Source: Kiloniellaceae bacterium (GTDB lineage Bacteria; Pseudomonadota; Alphaproteobacteria; Kiloniellales; Kiloniellaceae). Taken from it: DNA of 64,000 nt. The position numbers and the translations under genes were made by a program. Where the stretch lies: NCBI GenBank assembly GCA_021776195.1, contig JAJFGK010000021.1, positions 11,035 through 75,034 on the forward strand, in the 5' to 3' direction. The notes below the pieces were generated by a model. The model was not told the DNA's origin, made no database searches, and saw nothing but the letters and a program-made list of their open reading frames with translations. Every line of letters starts with the position of its first letter. Within the stretch, counting starts at the first letter, position 1. Shown here in pieces: positions 55,264 through 63,150 of the stretch.

Positions 55264-56640
55264 CTAGAAGCCGCCGCCTTGGAAGGAGGTCGGGGCCGGG
55301 TCGAGGACGACGAAACCCTCCGGGCCCATCTCCAGCACCGCGAGCGCCCGCTCGATCCGGCCATCGGGAAGGAAGCGGAACGCGCCGTCGACCCCGGCAA
55401 AGCCGCTGGGGTTGGTGATCTTTTCGATCGTGAAGGGCCGGTCCAGAGAGGTGCCGCTGGCCTGGCGGGCCAGGACGGCGGTCAAGGCGGTGGCATCGTA
55501 GGCAAGCGTGGAGAGCCGCGGCGGATCTTCCTGATAGAAGCTTCGGTAGCGCTCGCGGAAGGCCTGCCAGAGCGCCGGGTCCGGGGCGACGAACCAGCCA
55601 CCCTGCAGCGAAGGTTCGACGATCAGGCTCTCGTCCTCCCACAGCGCCGTACCGAGAAAGCGCACATCGACCGGATCGACATCGTAGTAGTTGAGCAGGG
55701 GCGCCACCGAGAGTATCTCGCGGCCGCCCTGGGGCAACAGAATGGCGTCGAAGTCCGGCGGGCCCAGGGTGTCCTTGTTCTCCAGCCGCCGCAGCGCCGA
55801 CAGCGAGGCCTGGTCGCCGGCCTTCTTGAGCCGGACCCGCTCGCGTTTCAGATCCTGTTCGCGGCGCCCGTAGTCGGCCAGCCGCTGCACCTCGAGGCTG
55901 ACGTCCTCGGACAGCGGGTCATAGAAGGTGACGCTGGCGATCGCCGCGCCGCTGCGCAGAACCGCGTCCTGAAAAGCGGCGGTAATCACATTGCCGTAAG
56001 TGCTCTCCGGCGCCAGCAGGGCATAGCGCGGCAAGCCCTGGCGCACCGCGAAGTCGACGATCCGGGCGACCTGCAGCTCGGGAGCCACCCCCATGATGTA
56101 GACCCCCGGCCGGGCCACCGCCGCATTGTTGGAAAAGCCGACCACGGGAACGCGACGGAAGGCCGCGACCTCGCCAACCGCTTCCATGGAGCTGGAAAAA
56201 AGCGGCCCGAGGATCAGCCCGGCGCCCTGGCCGATGGCCTCGTTCGCGGCCCGGCGGGCACCCGTCGCCGTGCCCTGGGTGTCGCGGACGATCAGCTTGA
56301 AAGACTCGTTGCCGACATCGAAAAGCGCGATCTGCGCGGCGTTCAGCAGCGCCTGACCGATGCCGGCATGGCGCCCGCTCAGCGGCAGCAGCAGGCCAAC
56401 CCGGATCGAGTCGTCGAGCGGCACGCCGGGCGTGATCTCCGGCCCGGTCGGTGTATCGAGTGGGTTGTCTCCCGCCGCTTCCCCCAGTTCGCCAGCTTGC
56501 GCATCGGTCTCGGAGGGATCGGTGATCTCCTCGAGCGGCGGCGGCTGATAGCCCTGGGCGGGCGGCTGGGACCGCGGCTGGGCGCAGCCAGCGAGCAGGG
56601 CGAGCAGAACCAGCGCGGGAACAAAGGTCTTGAGCTTCAT
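55264..56640 (-). CDS. LpoA-like lipoprotein / periplasmic binding-protein fold (penicillin-binding protein activator family)
   Basis: 458 residues. The signal peptide ends in a lipobox (LLALLAGC, Cys19), followed by a Pro/Gln-rich linker and from residue ~78 a type I periplasmic-binding fold: IRVGLLLPLSGRHAGIGQAL, AAGLILGPLFSSSMEAV, PVVGFSNNAAVARPGVYIMG. Alphaproteobacterial homologues next to rsmI are annotated as penicillin-binding protein activators. The start at 56640 fits the signal peptide; longer extensions overlap rsmI. It is divergent from rsmI with 67 bp between. Confidence 0.85.
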   Translation of the reverse strand: MKLKTFVPALVLLALLAGCAQPRSQPPAQGYQPPPLEEITDPSETDAQAGELGEAAGDNPLDTPTGPEITPGVPLDDSIRVGLLLPLSGRHAGIGQALLNAAQIALFDVGNESFKLIVRDTQGTATGARRAANEAIGQGAGLILGPLFSSSMEAVGEVAAFRRVPVVGFSNNAAVARPGVYIMGVAPELQVARIVDFAVRQGLPRYALLAPESTYGNVITAAFQDAVLRSGAAIASVTFYDPLSEDVSLEVQRLADYGRREQDLKRERVRLKKAGDQASLSALRRLENKDTLGPPDFDAILLPQGGREILSVAPLLNYYDVDPVDVRFLGTALWEDESLIVEPSLQGGWFVAPDPALWQAFRERYRSFYQEDPPRLSTLAYDATALTAVLARQASGTSLDRPFTIEKITNPSGFAGVDGAFRFLPDGRIERALAVLEMGPEGFVVLDPAPTSFQGGGF

Positions 56641-56707
56641 GGCGCCGGATCCTAAGCCTTCAACGTCAGTCTGCATTCGATCTCCGTTCACCTTGAGCAC
56701 AGCGCCC

Positions 56708-57679
56708 ATGGCGGCAAAACACCCGGCGCGAAGACCCGCGCCAACCCGCGACACGGCGGCCCGCGAAAAGGCGGCCCGCGAAATCGATGGTGAGCCTATC
56801 GAGGCGGGCCGGGTAAGTAAACCAAGCGGCACCCTCTCGATCGTGGCCACACCGATCGGCAACCTCGGCGACCTGACGGTGCGCGCGCGCGACCTGCTGG
56901 CGGCGGCCGACTGCATCGCCTGCGAGGACACCCGGGTCACGGCCAAGCTGCTGACCGCCTTCGACCTGCGCACGACCCTGCTCGCCTATCACGACCACAA
57001 CGCCCAACGGGTCCGTCCCCAGATCATCCAACGCCTGAATCGTGGCGAGAACGTGGCCCTGGTCAGCGACGCCGGCACACCGCTGATTTCCGATCCCGGC
57101 CTGAAGCTGGTTCGCGCGGCGCTCGCCGCGGGCCTGACCGTCACCGCCGCACCCGGCGCCTCGGCCTGTCTCACGGCCCTGGTGCTCTCCGGCCTGCCCA
57201 GCGATCGGTTTTTCTTCGGCGGTTTTCTGCCCAACAAGACCAAGGCGCGGCGCGCGGCCCTGGCCGAGCTGAAGGATCTCCGTGCCAGCCTGATCTTCTA
57301 CGAGGGGCCGAGCCGATTGGCCGCCTGCCTCGCCGACATGGCGGCCGTCTTCGGGCCGCGTCAGGCCGCGGTCGCCCGCGAGCTCACCAAACTCTATGAA
57401 GAGCTGCGCCGCGACGACCTGACGGCCCTCGCCGCCCACTACGCCGAGGCCGGCGCGCCGAAGGGCGAAGTCGTCGTCGTGGTCGGCCCGCCGGACGACC
57501 GGCCGGCCGCCGCCGACCAGACGACCCTGGACGCCGTCCTGCGCGAGACCCTCGCCAAGGCCAGCGTCAAGGACGCCGCAGCCAGCGTGGCCCTGGCCTA
57601 CGACCTGCCGCGCCGCGCCCTCTACCAGCGCGCCCTGGAGCTCCTGGAAGACCCCGCCCCGGACGAGTCGGGAACATGA
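56708..57679 (+). CDS. rsmI: 16S rRNA (cytidine1402-2'-O)-methyltransferase RsmI
   Basis: 323 residues. LSIVATPIGNLGDLTVRARDLL, CIACEDTRVTAKLL, LVSDAGTPLISDPGLKLV and RFFFGGFLPNKTKARRAAL are the RsmI signatures. ATG 56708 still leaves about 35 variable residues before homology starts. It ends in an ATGA overlap with yraN. Confidence 0.95.
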   Translation: MAAKHPARRPAPTRDTAAREKAAREIDGEPIEAGRVSKPSGTLSIVATPIGNLGDLTVRARDLLAAADCIACEDTRVTAKLLTAFDLRTTLLAYHDHNAQRVRPQIIQRLNRGENVALVSDAGTPLISDPGLKLVRAALAAGLTVTAAPGASACLTALVLSGLPSDRFFFGGFLPNKTKARRAALAELKDLRASLIFYEGPSRLAACLADMAAVFGPRQAAVARELTKLYEELRRDDLTALAAHYAEAGAPKGEVVVVVGPPDDRPAAADQTTLDAVLRETLAKASVKDAAASVALAYDLPRRALYQRALELLEDPAPDESGT

Positions 57680-58059
57680 GCCGCCCAGACCGGGGCCAGG
57701 AGGACCGGCGGCAGGCCTGGCGCCGAGGCCGCAGCAGCGAGACCAAGGCGGCCTGGTGGCTGCGCCTGAAGGGCTACCGGATCCTGGCCCGCGATTTCCG
57801 CGTGCCGGTCGGCGAGATCGACCTGATCGCCAAGCGCGGCCGGGCACTGGCCTTTGTCGAGGTGAAAGCGCGGGCGAGCCAGGCGGCGGCGGCGCAGGCG
57901 ATCACCGCGCGCCAGCGCCTGCGAATCGAACGCGCCGCCCTGGCCTACCTGCAGCGCCACCCCGGCCTCGCCCGGCTGCAACCCCGTTTCGACGCCGTGC
58001 TGGTCGAGCCCGGCCGCCTGCCGCGCCACCTGCCCGACGCCTGGCGGCCCGACCGGTGA
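57676..58059 (+). CDS. yraN: YraN family (UPF0102) endonuclease-fold protein
   Basis: 127 residues. GYRILARDFRVPVGEIDLIAKRG and LAFVEVKARAS give the E/D..ExK core of the Holliday-junction-resolvase-like fold. RGRSSETKAAWWLRLKGY precedes it as usual. The biochemical role is not settled. It overlaps rsmI by four bases. Confidence 0.92.
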   Translation: MSRPDRGQEDRRQAWRRGRSSETKAAWWLRLKGYRILARDFRVPVGEIDLIAKRGRALAFVEVKARASQAAAAQAITARQRLRIERAALAYLQRHPGLARLQPRFDAVLVEPGRLPRHLPDAWRPDR

Positions 58060-58132
58060 GGCTGAGTGCTTGCGTTGAGGCGGGCGCCACGCCAAAACTT
58101 TGCGACCGTCCCCCGCGTCCCGCCGAGGTGCC

Positions 58133-58753
58133 ATGCCGATCCCACGTGAGATTCCGATCCCGCTCTTTGCCGTCCTCCTGATCGCCGCCCTCTCGTTTCC
58201 GCTGGCCGGTTGCAGTCCGGCGGGGGTCGCGGTTTCCGCCGGCGCCACCGCGGCGACCGCCGCGCAGAAGGAAAAGGGCTTCCGGCAGGCCTTCACCGAC
58301 CGCGAGATCCAGTTGGAGATCAACGCGCTGTTGCTGCAGGAGCACGAGACCCTGTTCCGCCAGGTCAGCGTCACGGTGGAGGAGGGCCGGGTGCTGCTGA
58401 CCGGCGAGGTCGATCGTCTGGAGCAGCGCCTGACCGCGGTGCGCACCGCCTGGCAGGCGGGCGGCGTGCGCGAGGTCATCAACGAGGTCCAGGTCGGCGA
58501 CGAAAGCTCGGTGGAAAACTTCGCCCGCGATGTCTGGATCTCCACCAAACTCGGCTCGACGATGCTGCTCGACAAGAAGGTTCGCTCGATCGATTACTCG
58601 GTGGAGACGGTAAACTTCACGGTCTATCTCATGGGCATCGCCCGCAGCCGGGCCGAGCTGGACCGGGTGATCGGTCATGCGAAGAACATCGATTACGTGC
58701 GCGGGGTGGTGAGTTACGTGCGCCTGAAGGACGGCCCGGTCGCAACCAACTAG
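58133..58753 (+). CDS. BON domain lipoprotein
   Basis: 206 residues. The signal segment PLFAVLLIAALSFPLAGC ends in a lipobox (Cys27). Two BON domains follow: FTDREIQLEINALLLQEHE to VREVINEVQVGD, and FARDVWISTKLGSTMLLD to VRGVVSYVRLKD. It should be an outer-membrane or periplasmic lipoprotein of the OsmY/DolP type supporting envelope integrity. ATG 58133 follows GAGGTG. It sits in the rsmI-gshB run. Confidence 0.88.
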   Translation: MPIPREIPIPLFAVLLIAALSFPLAGCSPAGVAVSAGATAATAAQKEKGFRQAFTDREIQLEINALLLQEHETLFRQVSVTVEEGRVLLTGEVDRLEQRLTAVRTAWQAGGVREVINEVQVGDESSVENFARDVWISTKLGSTMLLDKKVRSIDYSVETVNFTVYLMGIARSRAELDRVIGHAKNIDYVRGVVSYVRLKDGPVATN

Positions 58754-58781
58754 AACCGGCGGGAAAGGAGTGAAGCAAAGA

Positions 58782-59636
58782 ATGCCGCAGCCGCCGGGCC
58801 AGGAACGCGAGGAGATCGAGGCCGCGTTGCTGCGCATCGGCGCGCTGCCGGACCAGGGGATCGAACTGGCGGAAACCGCGCTGCTGTTGGCCGCCCTGGA
58901 CCGGCCCCGGGTCTCGCTGGAGCGCTACCGCCATCACCTCTCGCTGCTGGTTCGCGATACCGCCGAGTTAGCGCGAAAGTCCGGTGCCGAGGGGTCGCTG
59001 CAGGCCCGAGTCGAGACGCTGAATGAGATCCTTCGCGGGCGCTACGAGTACGCCGGCGACGAACGCACCTACGATTCCCTGCAGAACGCCAACCTGATGC
59101 GGGTGATCGACCGGCGCCGCGGCCTGCCGGTGGCGCTGGCCATTCTCTATCTTCACAGCGGCCAGGCCCAGGGCTGGGCCATCGAGGGGGTGAACTTTCC
59201 CGGCCACTTCCTGTTGGCGCTTTCACTCGGGCCGCAGCGCATGATCCTCGACCCCTTCAACGAGGGGCGCTGCCTGACCCCCGCGGAGCTGCGCCAATTG
59301 CTGAAGATGATGCTGGGCGCCGAGGCCGAGCTGCTGCCCGACCACAGCCGGGCCGTCGGCAAGCGCGACATCCTGCTGCGCCTGCAGAACAACAAGAAGG
59401 TGCGTCTGCTCGAAGACGGCCAGACCCAAAAGGGGCTCGAAGTCCTGGAGTCCATGTTGATGCTGGCGCCGCGACAGGCGATCTTCTGGCGTGAGGCCGG
59501 CCTGCTCCAGGCCAAACTGGAGAACATCCGGGCCGCCATCATGGCGACCGAGACCTTTCTCGATCTCAGCGAGGACACCGCGGCGCGCCTTGAGGCCGCC
59601 CGCTTCCTGCAGACCATCAAAGCGCAACTGAACTGA
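58782..59636 (+). CDS. SirB1 family protein (transglutaminase-like with TPR region)
   Basis: 284 residues from ATG 58782, with AAAGGAG upstream; GTG 58770 lies too close to it. LNEILRGRYEYAGDERTYDSLQNANLMRVIDRRRGLPVAL is the SirB1/transglutaminase-like N-terminal block, continuing with EGVNFPGHFLLAL. A C-terminal TPR-like part (LEVLESMLMLAPRQAIFWREAGLLQAKL) follows. The usual catalytic Cys is not obvious, so a non-enzymatic role is likely. Confidence 0.85.
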   Translation: MPQPPGQEREEIEAALLRIGALPDQGIELAETALLLAALDRPRVSLERYRHHLSLLVRDTAELARKSGAEGSLQARVETLNEILRGRYEYAGDERTYDSLQNANLMRVIDRRRGLPVALAILYLHSGQAQGWAIEGVNFPGHFLLALSLGPQRMILDPFNEGRCLTPAELRQLLKMMLGAEAELLPDHSRAVGKRDILLRLQNNKKVRLLEDGQTQKGLEVLESMLMLAPRQAIFWREAGLLQAKLENIRAAIMATETFLDLSEDTAARLEAARFLQTIKAQLN

Positions 59637-59732
59637 CGGCGGCCAACTGAAGGTGGCCGACGTTCGGTGGCCCGTCGCCAGCGACGATGACTATTGACGG
59701 GTGGACCTGGCCTCGCGACAAGGACACCATGA

Positions 59733-59819
59733 GTGTCGCCCCTTGACGCCAGAACCAGGAACTCCGGAACCATGAACCCCAAAACCATGAACCCCAGAAC
59801 CATGAGCTTGCGACCATGA
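59733..59819 (+). CDS. putative 28-residue leader ORF coupled to gshB
   Basis: A frame from GTG 59733 to TGA 59817-59819; its stop overlaps the gshB ATG (59816) in an ATGA. AAGGA (59720-59724) lies 8 nt before the GTG. Internal ATGs at 59772, 59787 and 59802 are in the same frame. The peptide ends in repeats of the form M-N-P-K/R-T. gshB itself has no visible ribosome-binding site, so re-initiation after this leader would explain its translation. Peptide conservation is unknown. Confidence 0.4.
   Translation: MSPLDARTRNSGTMNPKTMNPRTMSLRP
59753..59812 (+). repeat. 15-bp imperfect tandem repeat, four copies
   Basis: Units at 59753, 59768, 59783 and 59798 share AACCATGAACCCCAA or close variants; a truncated fifth unit supplies the gshB start codon context. 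Each unit from the second on carries an ATG. Confidence 0.75.
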
Positions 59820-60775
59820 GCCTTGCCGTCGCGATCCAGATGGACCCGGTCGAGGCGGTCGACATCGCGGCCGATTCCTCCTTCGCGCTCTGCCTTGAAG
59901 CGCAGACCCGGGGCCACACGCTTTTCCACTACCAGCCACGCGACCTCAGCTATCGCGACGGCCGGGTCACCGCCCGGGTGCGCGCCCTGACCGTGCGCCG
60001 CCAAGAAGGCGATCACTTCACCCTGGGCGAGCCCCGGTCGATCTCCCTCACCGAAATGGACGTGGTGCTGATGCGCCAGGACCCGCCCTTCGACATGGCC
60101 TACATCACGGCCACCCATCTGCTGGAAAAGGTCCATCCCGGGACCCTGGTGGTGAACGACCCGGCCGCCGTGCGCAACGCGCCGGAGAAGCTCTTCGTGA
60201 CCGAGTTTCCCGAGCTCATGCCGGCCACCCTGATCACCAGCGACAGGCAGGAGATCGAGGCCTTCCGCGCCGACCACCAGGACATCATCGTCAAGCCGCT
60301 CTATGGCAACGGCGGGGCCGGGGTGTTCCACCTGAAACCGGGCGACGAGAACCTGAACTCCCTGCTCGAACTCTTCACCGGCCTCTACCGCGAGCCCATC
60401 ATCGTGCAGCGCTACATGCCCGAGGTCCGGGCCGGCGACAAGCGCATCATCCTGGTCGATGGCGAGGCGGTCGGCGCGGTCAATCGGGTGCCGGCGGCGG
60501 GCGAGGCGCGCTCCAACATGCATGTCGGCGGACGGGCCGAGAAGGCTGGCCTCACCGACCGCGACCGCGAGATCTGCGCGGCCATCGGCCCCAGCCTGCG
60601 CGACCAGGGCCTGATCTTCGTCGGTATCGACGTGATCGGCGATGTCATGACCGAAATCAACGTCACCTCGCCGACCGGCATCCAGGAAATCGGCCGTTTC
60701 GACGGCATCTCGATCGAAGCCATGATCTGGGACGCCATCGAGGCCCGGCGCGCCGCCGGCCAAAAGGCCCCCTGA
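59816..60775 (+). CDS. gshB: glutathione synthase GshB
   Basis: 319 residues, standard length. It starts [23 protein letters not shown] as alphaproteobacterial GshB does. [32 protein letters not shown] and the ATP-grasp blocks [16 protein letters not shown] and [13 protein letters not shown] are present. It joins gamma-glutamylcysteine and glycine. No Shine-Dalgarno sequence precedes ATG 59816; a short leader frame overlaps it. Confidence 0.96.
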   Translation: MSLAVAIQMDPVEAVDIAADSSFALCLEAQTRGHTLFHYQPRDLSYRDGRVTARVRALTVRRQEGDHFTLGEPRSISLTEMDVVLMRQDPPFDMAYITATHLLEKVHPGTLVVNDPAAVRNAPEKLFVTEFPELMPATLITSDRQEIEAFRADHQDIIVKPLYGNGGAGVFHLKPGDENLNSLLELFTGLYREPIIVQRYMPEVRAGDKRIILVDGEAVGAVNRVPAAGEARSNMHVGGRAEKAGLTDRDREICAAIGPSLRDQGLIFVGIDVIGDVMTEINVTSPTGIQEIGRFDGISIEAMIWDAIEARRAAGQKAP

Positions 60776-60777
60776 CC

Positions 60778-61389
60778 GTGCCGCCGCCGCCGCTGCCCCG
60801 CCTCGATGCCTGGTCGCCCCACGCCACCGCCGCGGGCGTCTTCCCGCCAGCCGATTGCGACCGAATCGTCGCCCTGCGCCAGGACCTGGAGACCAAGGCG
60901 GCCGGCACGCTCGACGATCATGAGGGTACTACCCCGGGGACCGGCGGGGCGGTCGGCCCGGCGGGGCAGTACCGCAAGAGCCGGGTCGCCTGGCTGCGCC
61001 CCGGATCCGACAACGAGTGGGTCTTCTCCCGCGCCTTCGAGGTCGTCCGCCAGGTCAACGACCAGTGCTTCAAGATGGAACTGGCCGGCTTCACCGAGCC
61101 GCTCCAGGTGGCCGAGTACAGCGAGAGCCAGTACTACGACTGGCATCTGGATATCGGCCGTGGCCCGCATTCGATCCGCAAGCTCTCATTTATCGTGCAG
61201 TTGAGCGACCCGACGACTTACGAGGGCGGCGCGGTGGAACTGCTCTGCGCCCGCGAGGCCGCCGCGATCCCCCGCGACCAGGGCGCCATGACGGTCTTCC
61301 CCTCCTACCTGCTGCACCGCGTCTGCGCGGTCACCGCCGGCACCCGTCACTCCCTGGTCGGTTGGATCGGCGGCCCGCACTACCGGTGA
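60778..61389 (+). CDS. 2OG-Fe(II) oxygenase (prolyl-4-hydroxylase-like)
   Basis: 203 residues from GTG 60778, two bases after the gshB stop. H123-L-D125 (YYDWHLDIG) and H180 (YLLHRVCAV) form the Fe(II) triad, and R190 (GTRHSLVGW) would bind 2-oxoglutarate. LSFIVQLSDPTTYEGGAVEL is the usual jelly-roll core. The substrate is unknown. Close packing with gshB suggests co-expression. Confidence 0.85.
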   Translation: MPPPPLPRLDAWSPHATAAGVFPPADCDRIVALRQDLETKAAGTLDDHEGTTPGTGGAVGPAGQYRKSRVAWLRPGSDNEWVFSRAFEVVRQVNDQCFKMELAGFTEPLQVAEYSESQYYDWHLDIGRGPHSIRKLSFIVQLSDPTTYEGGAVELLCAREAAAIPRDQGAMTVFPSYLLHRVCAVTAGTRHSLVGWIGGPHYR

Positions 61390-61502
61390 GACCCCCGGTC
61401 GGCCAATCGACCCAAGTGTAACCAGCGTCACAGCCAACTCTCGACGCCGACCCCATATCCCGGGTTATGATACCAATGCACCAGCAAAGAGAGAAAGACG
61501 TC

Positions 61503-62909
61503 ATGCGCCGGCTTCTGGCTTGTCTGTCCGCCCTTTTCCTTTTCGCCGCCGCGGCCGGGACTGATCCCGGATCCGCGCGCGCCGCGACCCCCGATCCTGC
61601 CGTGATCGTCAGCGAGCCGCGGGTTGCCCTGGTGATCGGCAACTCGGCCTATGAAGCGGTCTCGCCGCTCGACAACCCGAAAAACGACGCCACCCTGATG
61701 GCCGCGACCCTGCGCGACCTGGGTTTTACCGTGATCGAGGAACGCGACGCCGATATTCGCGCCATGGCCCGGGCGATCCGCGATTTCGGCAAGACCCTGC
61801 GCCAGGCCGGCCCCAAGGCCGTGGGACTGTTCTTCTATGCCGGCCACGGGGTGCAGGCGCGCGGCACCAACTATCTGATCCCCCTGGACGCGGAGATCGA
61901 AACCGAGGCCGACCTCGACATCGAGGCGATCAGCGCCAGCGGCGTGCTGAGCCAGATGGAGGGGGCCGGCAACGCCCTCAACCTGGTGATCCTGGACGCC
62001 TGCCGCAACAATCCCTTCAAGGGCGCCTTTCGCTCCGGCAGCCGCGGCCTGGTGCGCATGGACGCGCCGTCGGGCTCGTTGCTGGCCTTCGCCGCCGCGC
62101 CGGGTCAGGTCGCCTCCGACGGCAGCGGCCAGAACTCGCCCTACACCGCGGCCCTGACCACCGCCATGCGCGAGCCCGGGCTCAGCGTCGAGCAGGTCTT
62201 CAAGCGGGCCCGCATCGAGGTCGAGGAGGCGACCGGCGCCAATCAAACCCCCTGGGAGGAATCCTCGCTCAAGGGCGACTTCTACTTCGTGGCACCAGGC
62301 GGCCAACTGACGGTGAACAGCCCCGCCGCCGACCGCGAGACGGTCTTCTGGCAGTCGGTCTCGGCGAGCGACGACCCGGCGCTCTACCAAGCCTACTTGA
62401 CCCAGTTTCCCGGCGGCGCCTACAGCCCCATCGCCCGCATCAAGCTGCAGCAGTTGACCGACCAGGGCCAGACTGCCACCCAGAACCAGGCAGTCCAGAA
62501 CCAGACGGCCCAGAACCAGACGGCCCAGGTCCAGACAAGTCCGACCGCCACGCAAACCCGCGTCGCGGACAGCCAGACGGCCGCCCTGCCGCCCGCCACC
62601 CAGTCGCCCGCCACCCAGTCGCCCACGACCGGGACCGCGGATTTCGCCGGCGACTGGCGCGGCGCCATGGACTCCGGCTTCCGGGCGTCGATCGAGGTCA
62701 GCGGCAACAAGGGCCGCGGCATCCTCAAGCAGTTCAACCGGCGCGGCGACGTCAGCTTCACCATCGCCCCCGACGGCAAGGTCGAGGGCCGCGTCCTCTT
62801 CGGCGACTGGAACGAGGCCAACGCCACCCTGAAGGGCACCTTCCCCAACATCTACGTCGAGTCCGGCGCGCTGGAGGTACGCGGCAAGCTGGACCTGGAG
62901 CGGGATTGA
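61503..62909 (+). CDS. secreted caspase-like (C14 family) peptidase
   Basis: 468 residues. The N-terminal signal peptide (RLLACLSALFLFAAAAG) is followed by a caspase p20-like domain: RVALVIGNSAYEAVSPLDNP, H115 in FYAGHG and C167 in LDACRNNPF, so the His-Cys dyad is intact. A Gln/Thr/Pro-rich linker (residues ~320-385) carries short Q-N-Q-T-A repeats. A C-terminal beta-rich domain (GDWRGAMDSGFRASIEVSGN onwards) may bind a ligand. ATG 61503 is chosen because the signal peptide starts there; TATGAT (61466-61471) could be its -10 box. Confidence 0.83.
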   Translation: MRRLLACLSALFLFAAAAGTDPGSARAATPDPAVIVSEPRVALVIGNSAYEAVSPLDNPKNDATLMAATLRDLGFTVIEERDADIRAMARAIRDFGKTLRQAGPKAVGLFFYAGHGVQARGTNYLIPLDAEIETEADLDIEAISASGVLSQMEGAGNALNLVILDACRNNPFKGAFRSGSRGLVRMDAPSGSLLAFAAAPGQVASDGSGQNSPYTAALTTAMREPGLSVEQVFKRARIEVEEATGANQTPWEESSLKGDFYFVAPGGQLTVNSPAADRETVFWQSVSASDDPALYQAYLTQFPGGAYSPIARIKLQQLTDQGQTATQNQAVQNQTAQNQTAQVQTSPTATQTRVADSQTAALPPATQSPATQSPTTGTADFAGDWRGAMDSGFRASIEVSGNKGRGILKQFNRRGDVSFTIAPDGKVEGRVLFGDWNEANATLKGTFPNIYVESGALEVRGKLDLERD

Positions 62910-62938
62910 AGGGTTCCAACATCTCGCGACCCATTCCC

Positions 62939-63053
62939 GTCACCCCGGACGGGGGCCGGCCACCGGCCGGAACCCGAGCCGGGGTCTCGTCCGGCAGGAT
63001 TCTGATCCACGACACGAGATACCGGATAAAGGCTTCGCCTTTTCCGGTTTGAC
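62939..63053. repeat. degenerate palindromic intergenic element
   Basis: The segment begins GTCACCCCGGAC and ends with a hairpin and TCCGGTTTGAC, giving inverted ends GTCA..CCGGA / TCCGG..TGAC. Its interior (GGGGGCCGGCCACCGGCC) is also self-complementary. It looks like the short dispersed repeats common between alphaproteobacterial genes. No gene is present. Confidence 0.5.
63021..63050 (+). terminator. hairpin terminator after the caspase-like gene
   Basis: ACCGGA and AAAGGC, a TTCG loop, GCCTTT and TCCGGT form a long stem followed by TT. It lies about 110 bp after the stop and 100 bp before comM, inside the palindromic element. Confidence 0.55.
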
Positions 63054-63150
63054 GTTCGTGGTCAATGCCGGCCACCCTTTCCCTGGCCAAAGATCCTATC
63101 TCGCCCTAGGGTGAGGGCCGTTTCGCGTTGCAACTTCGGGGTTACGTCGG

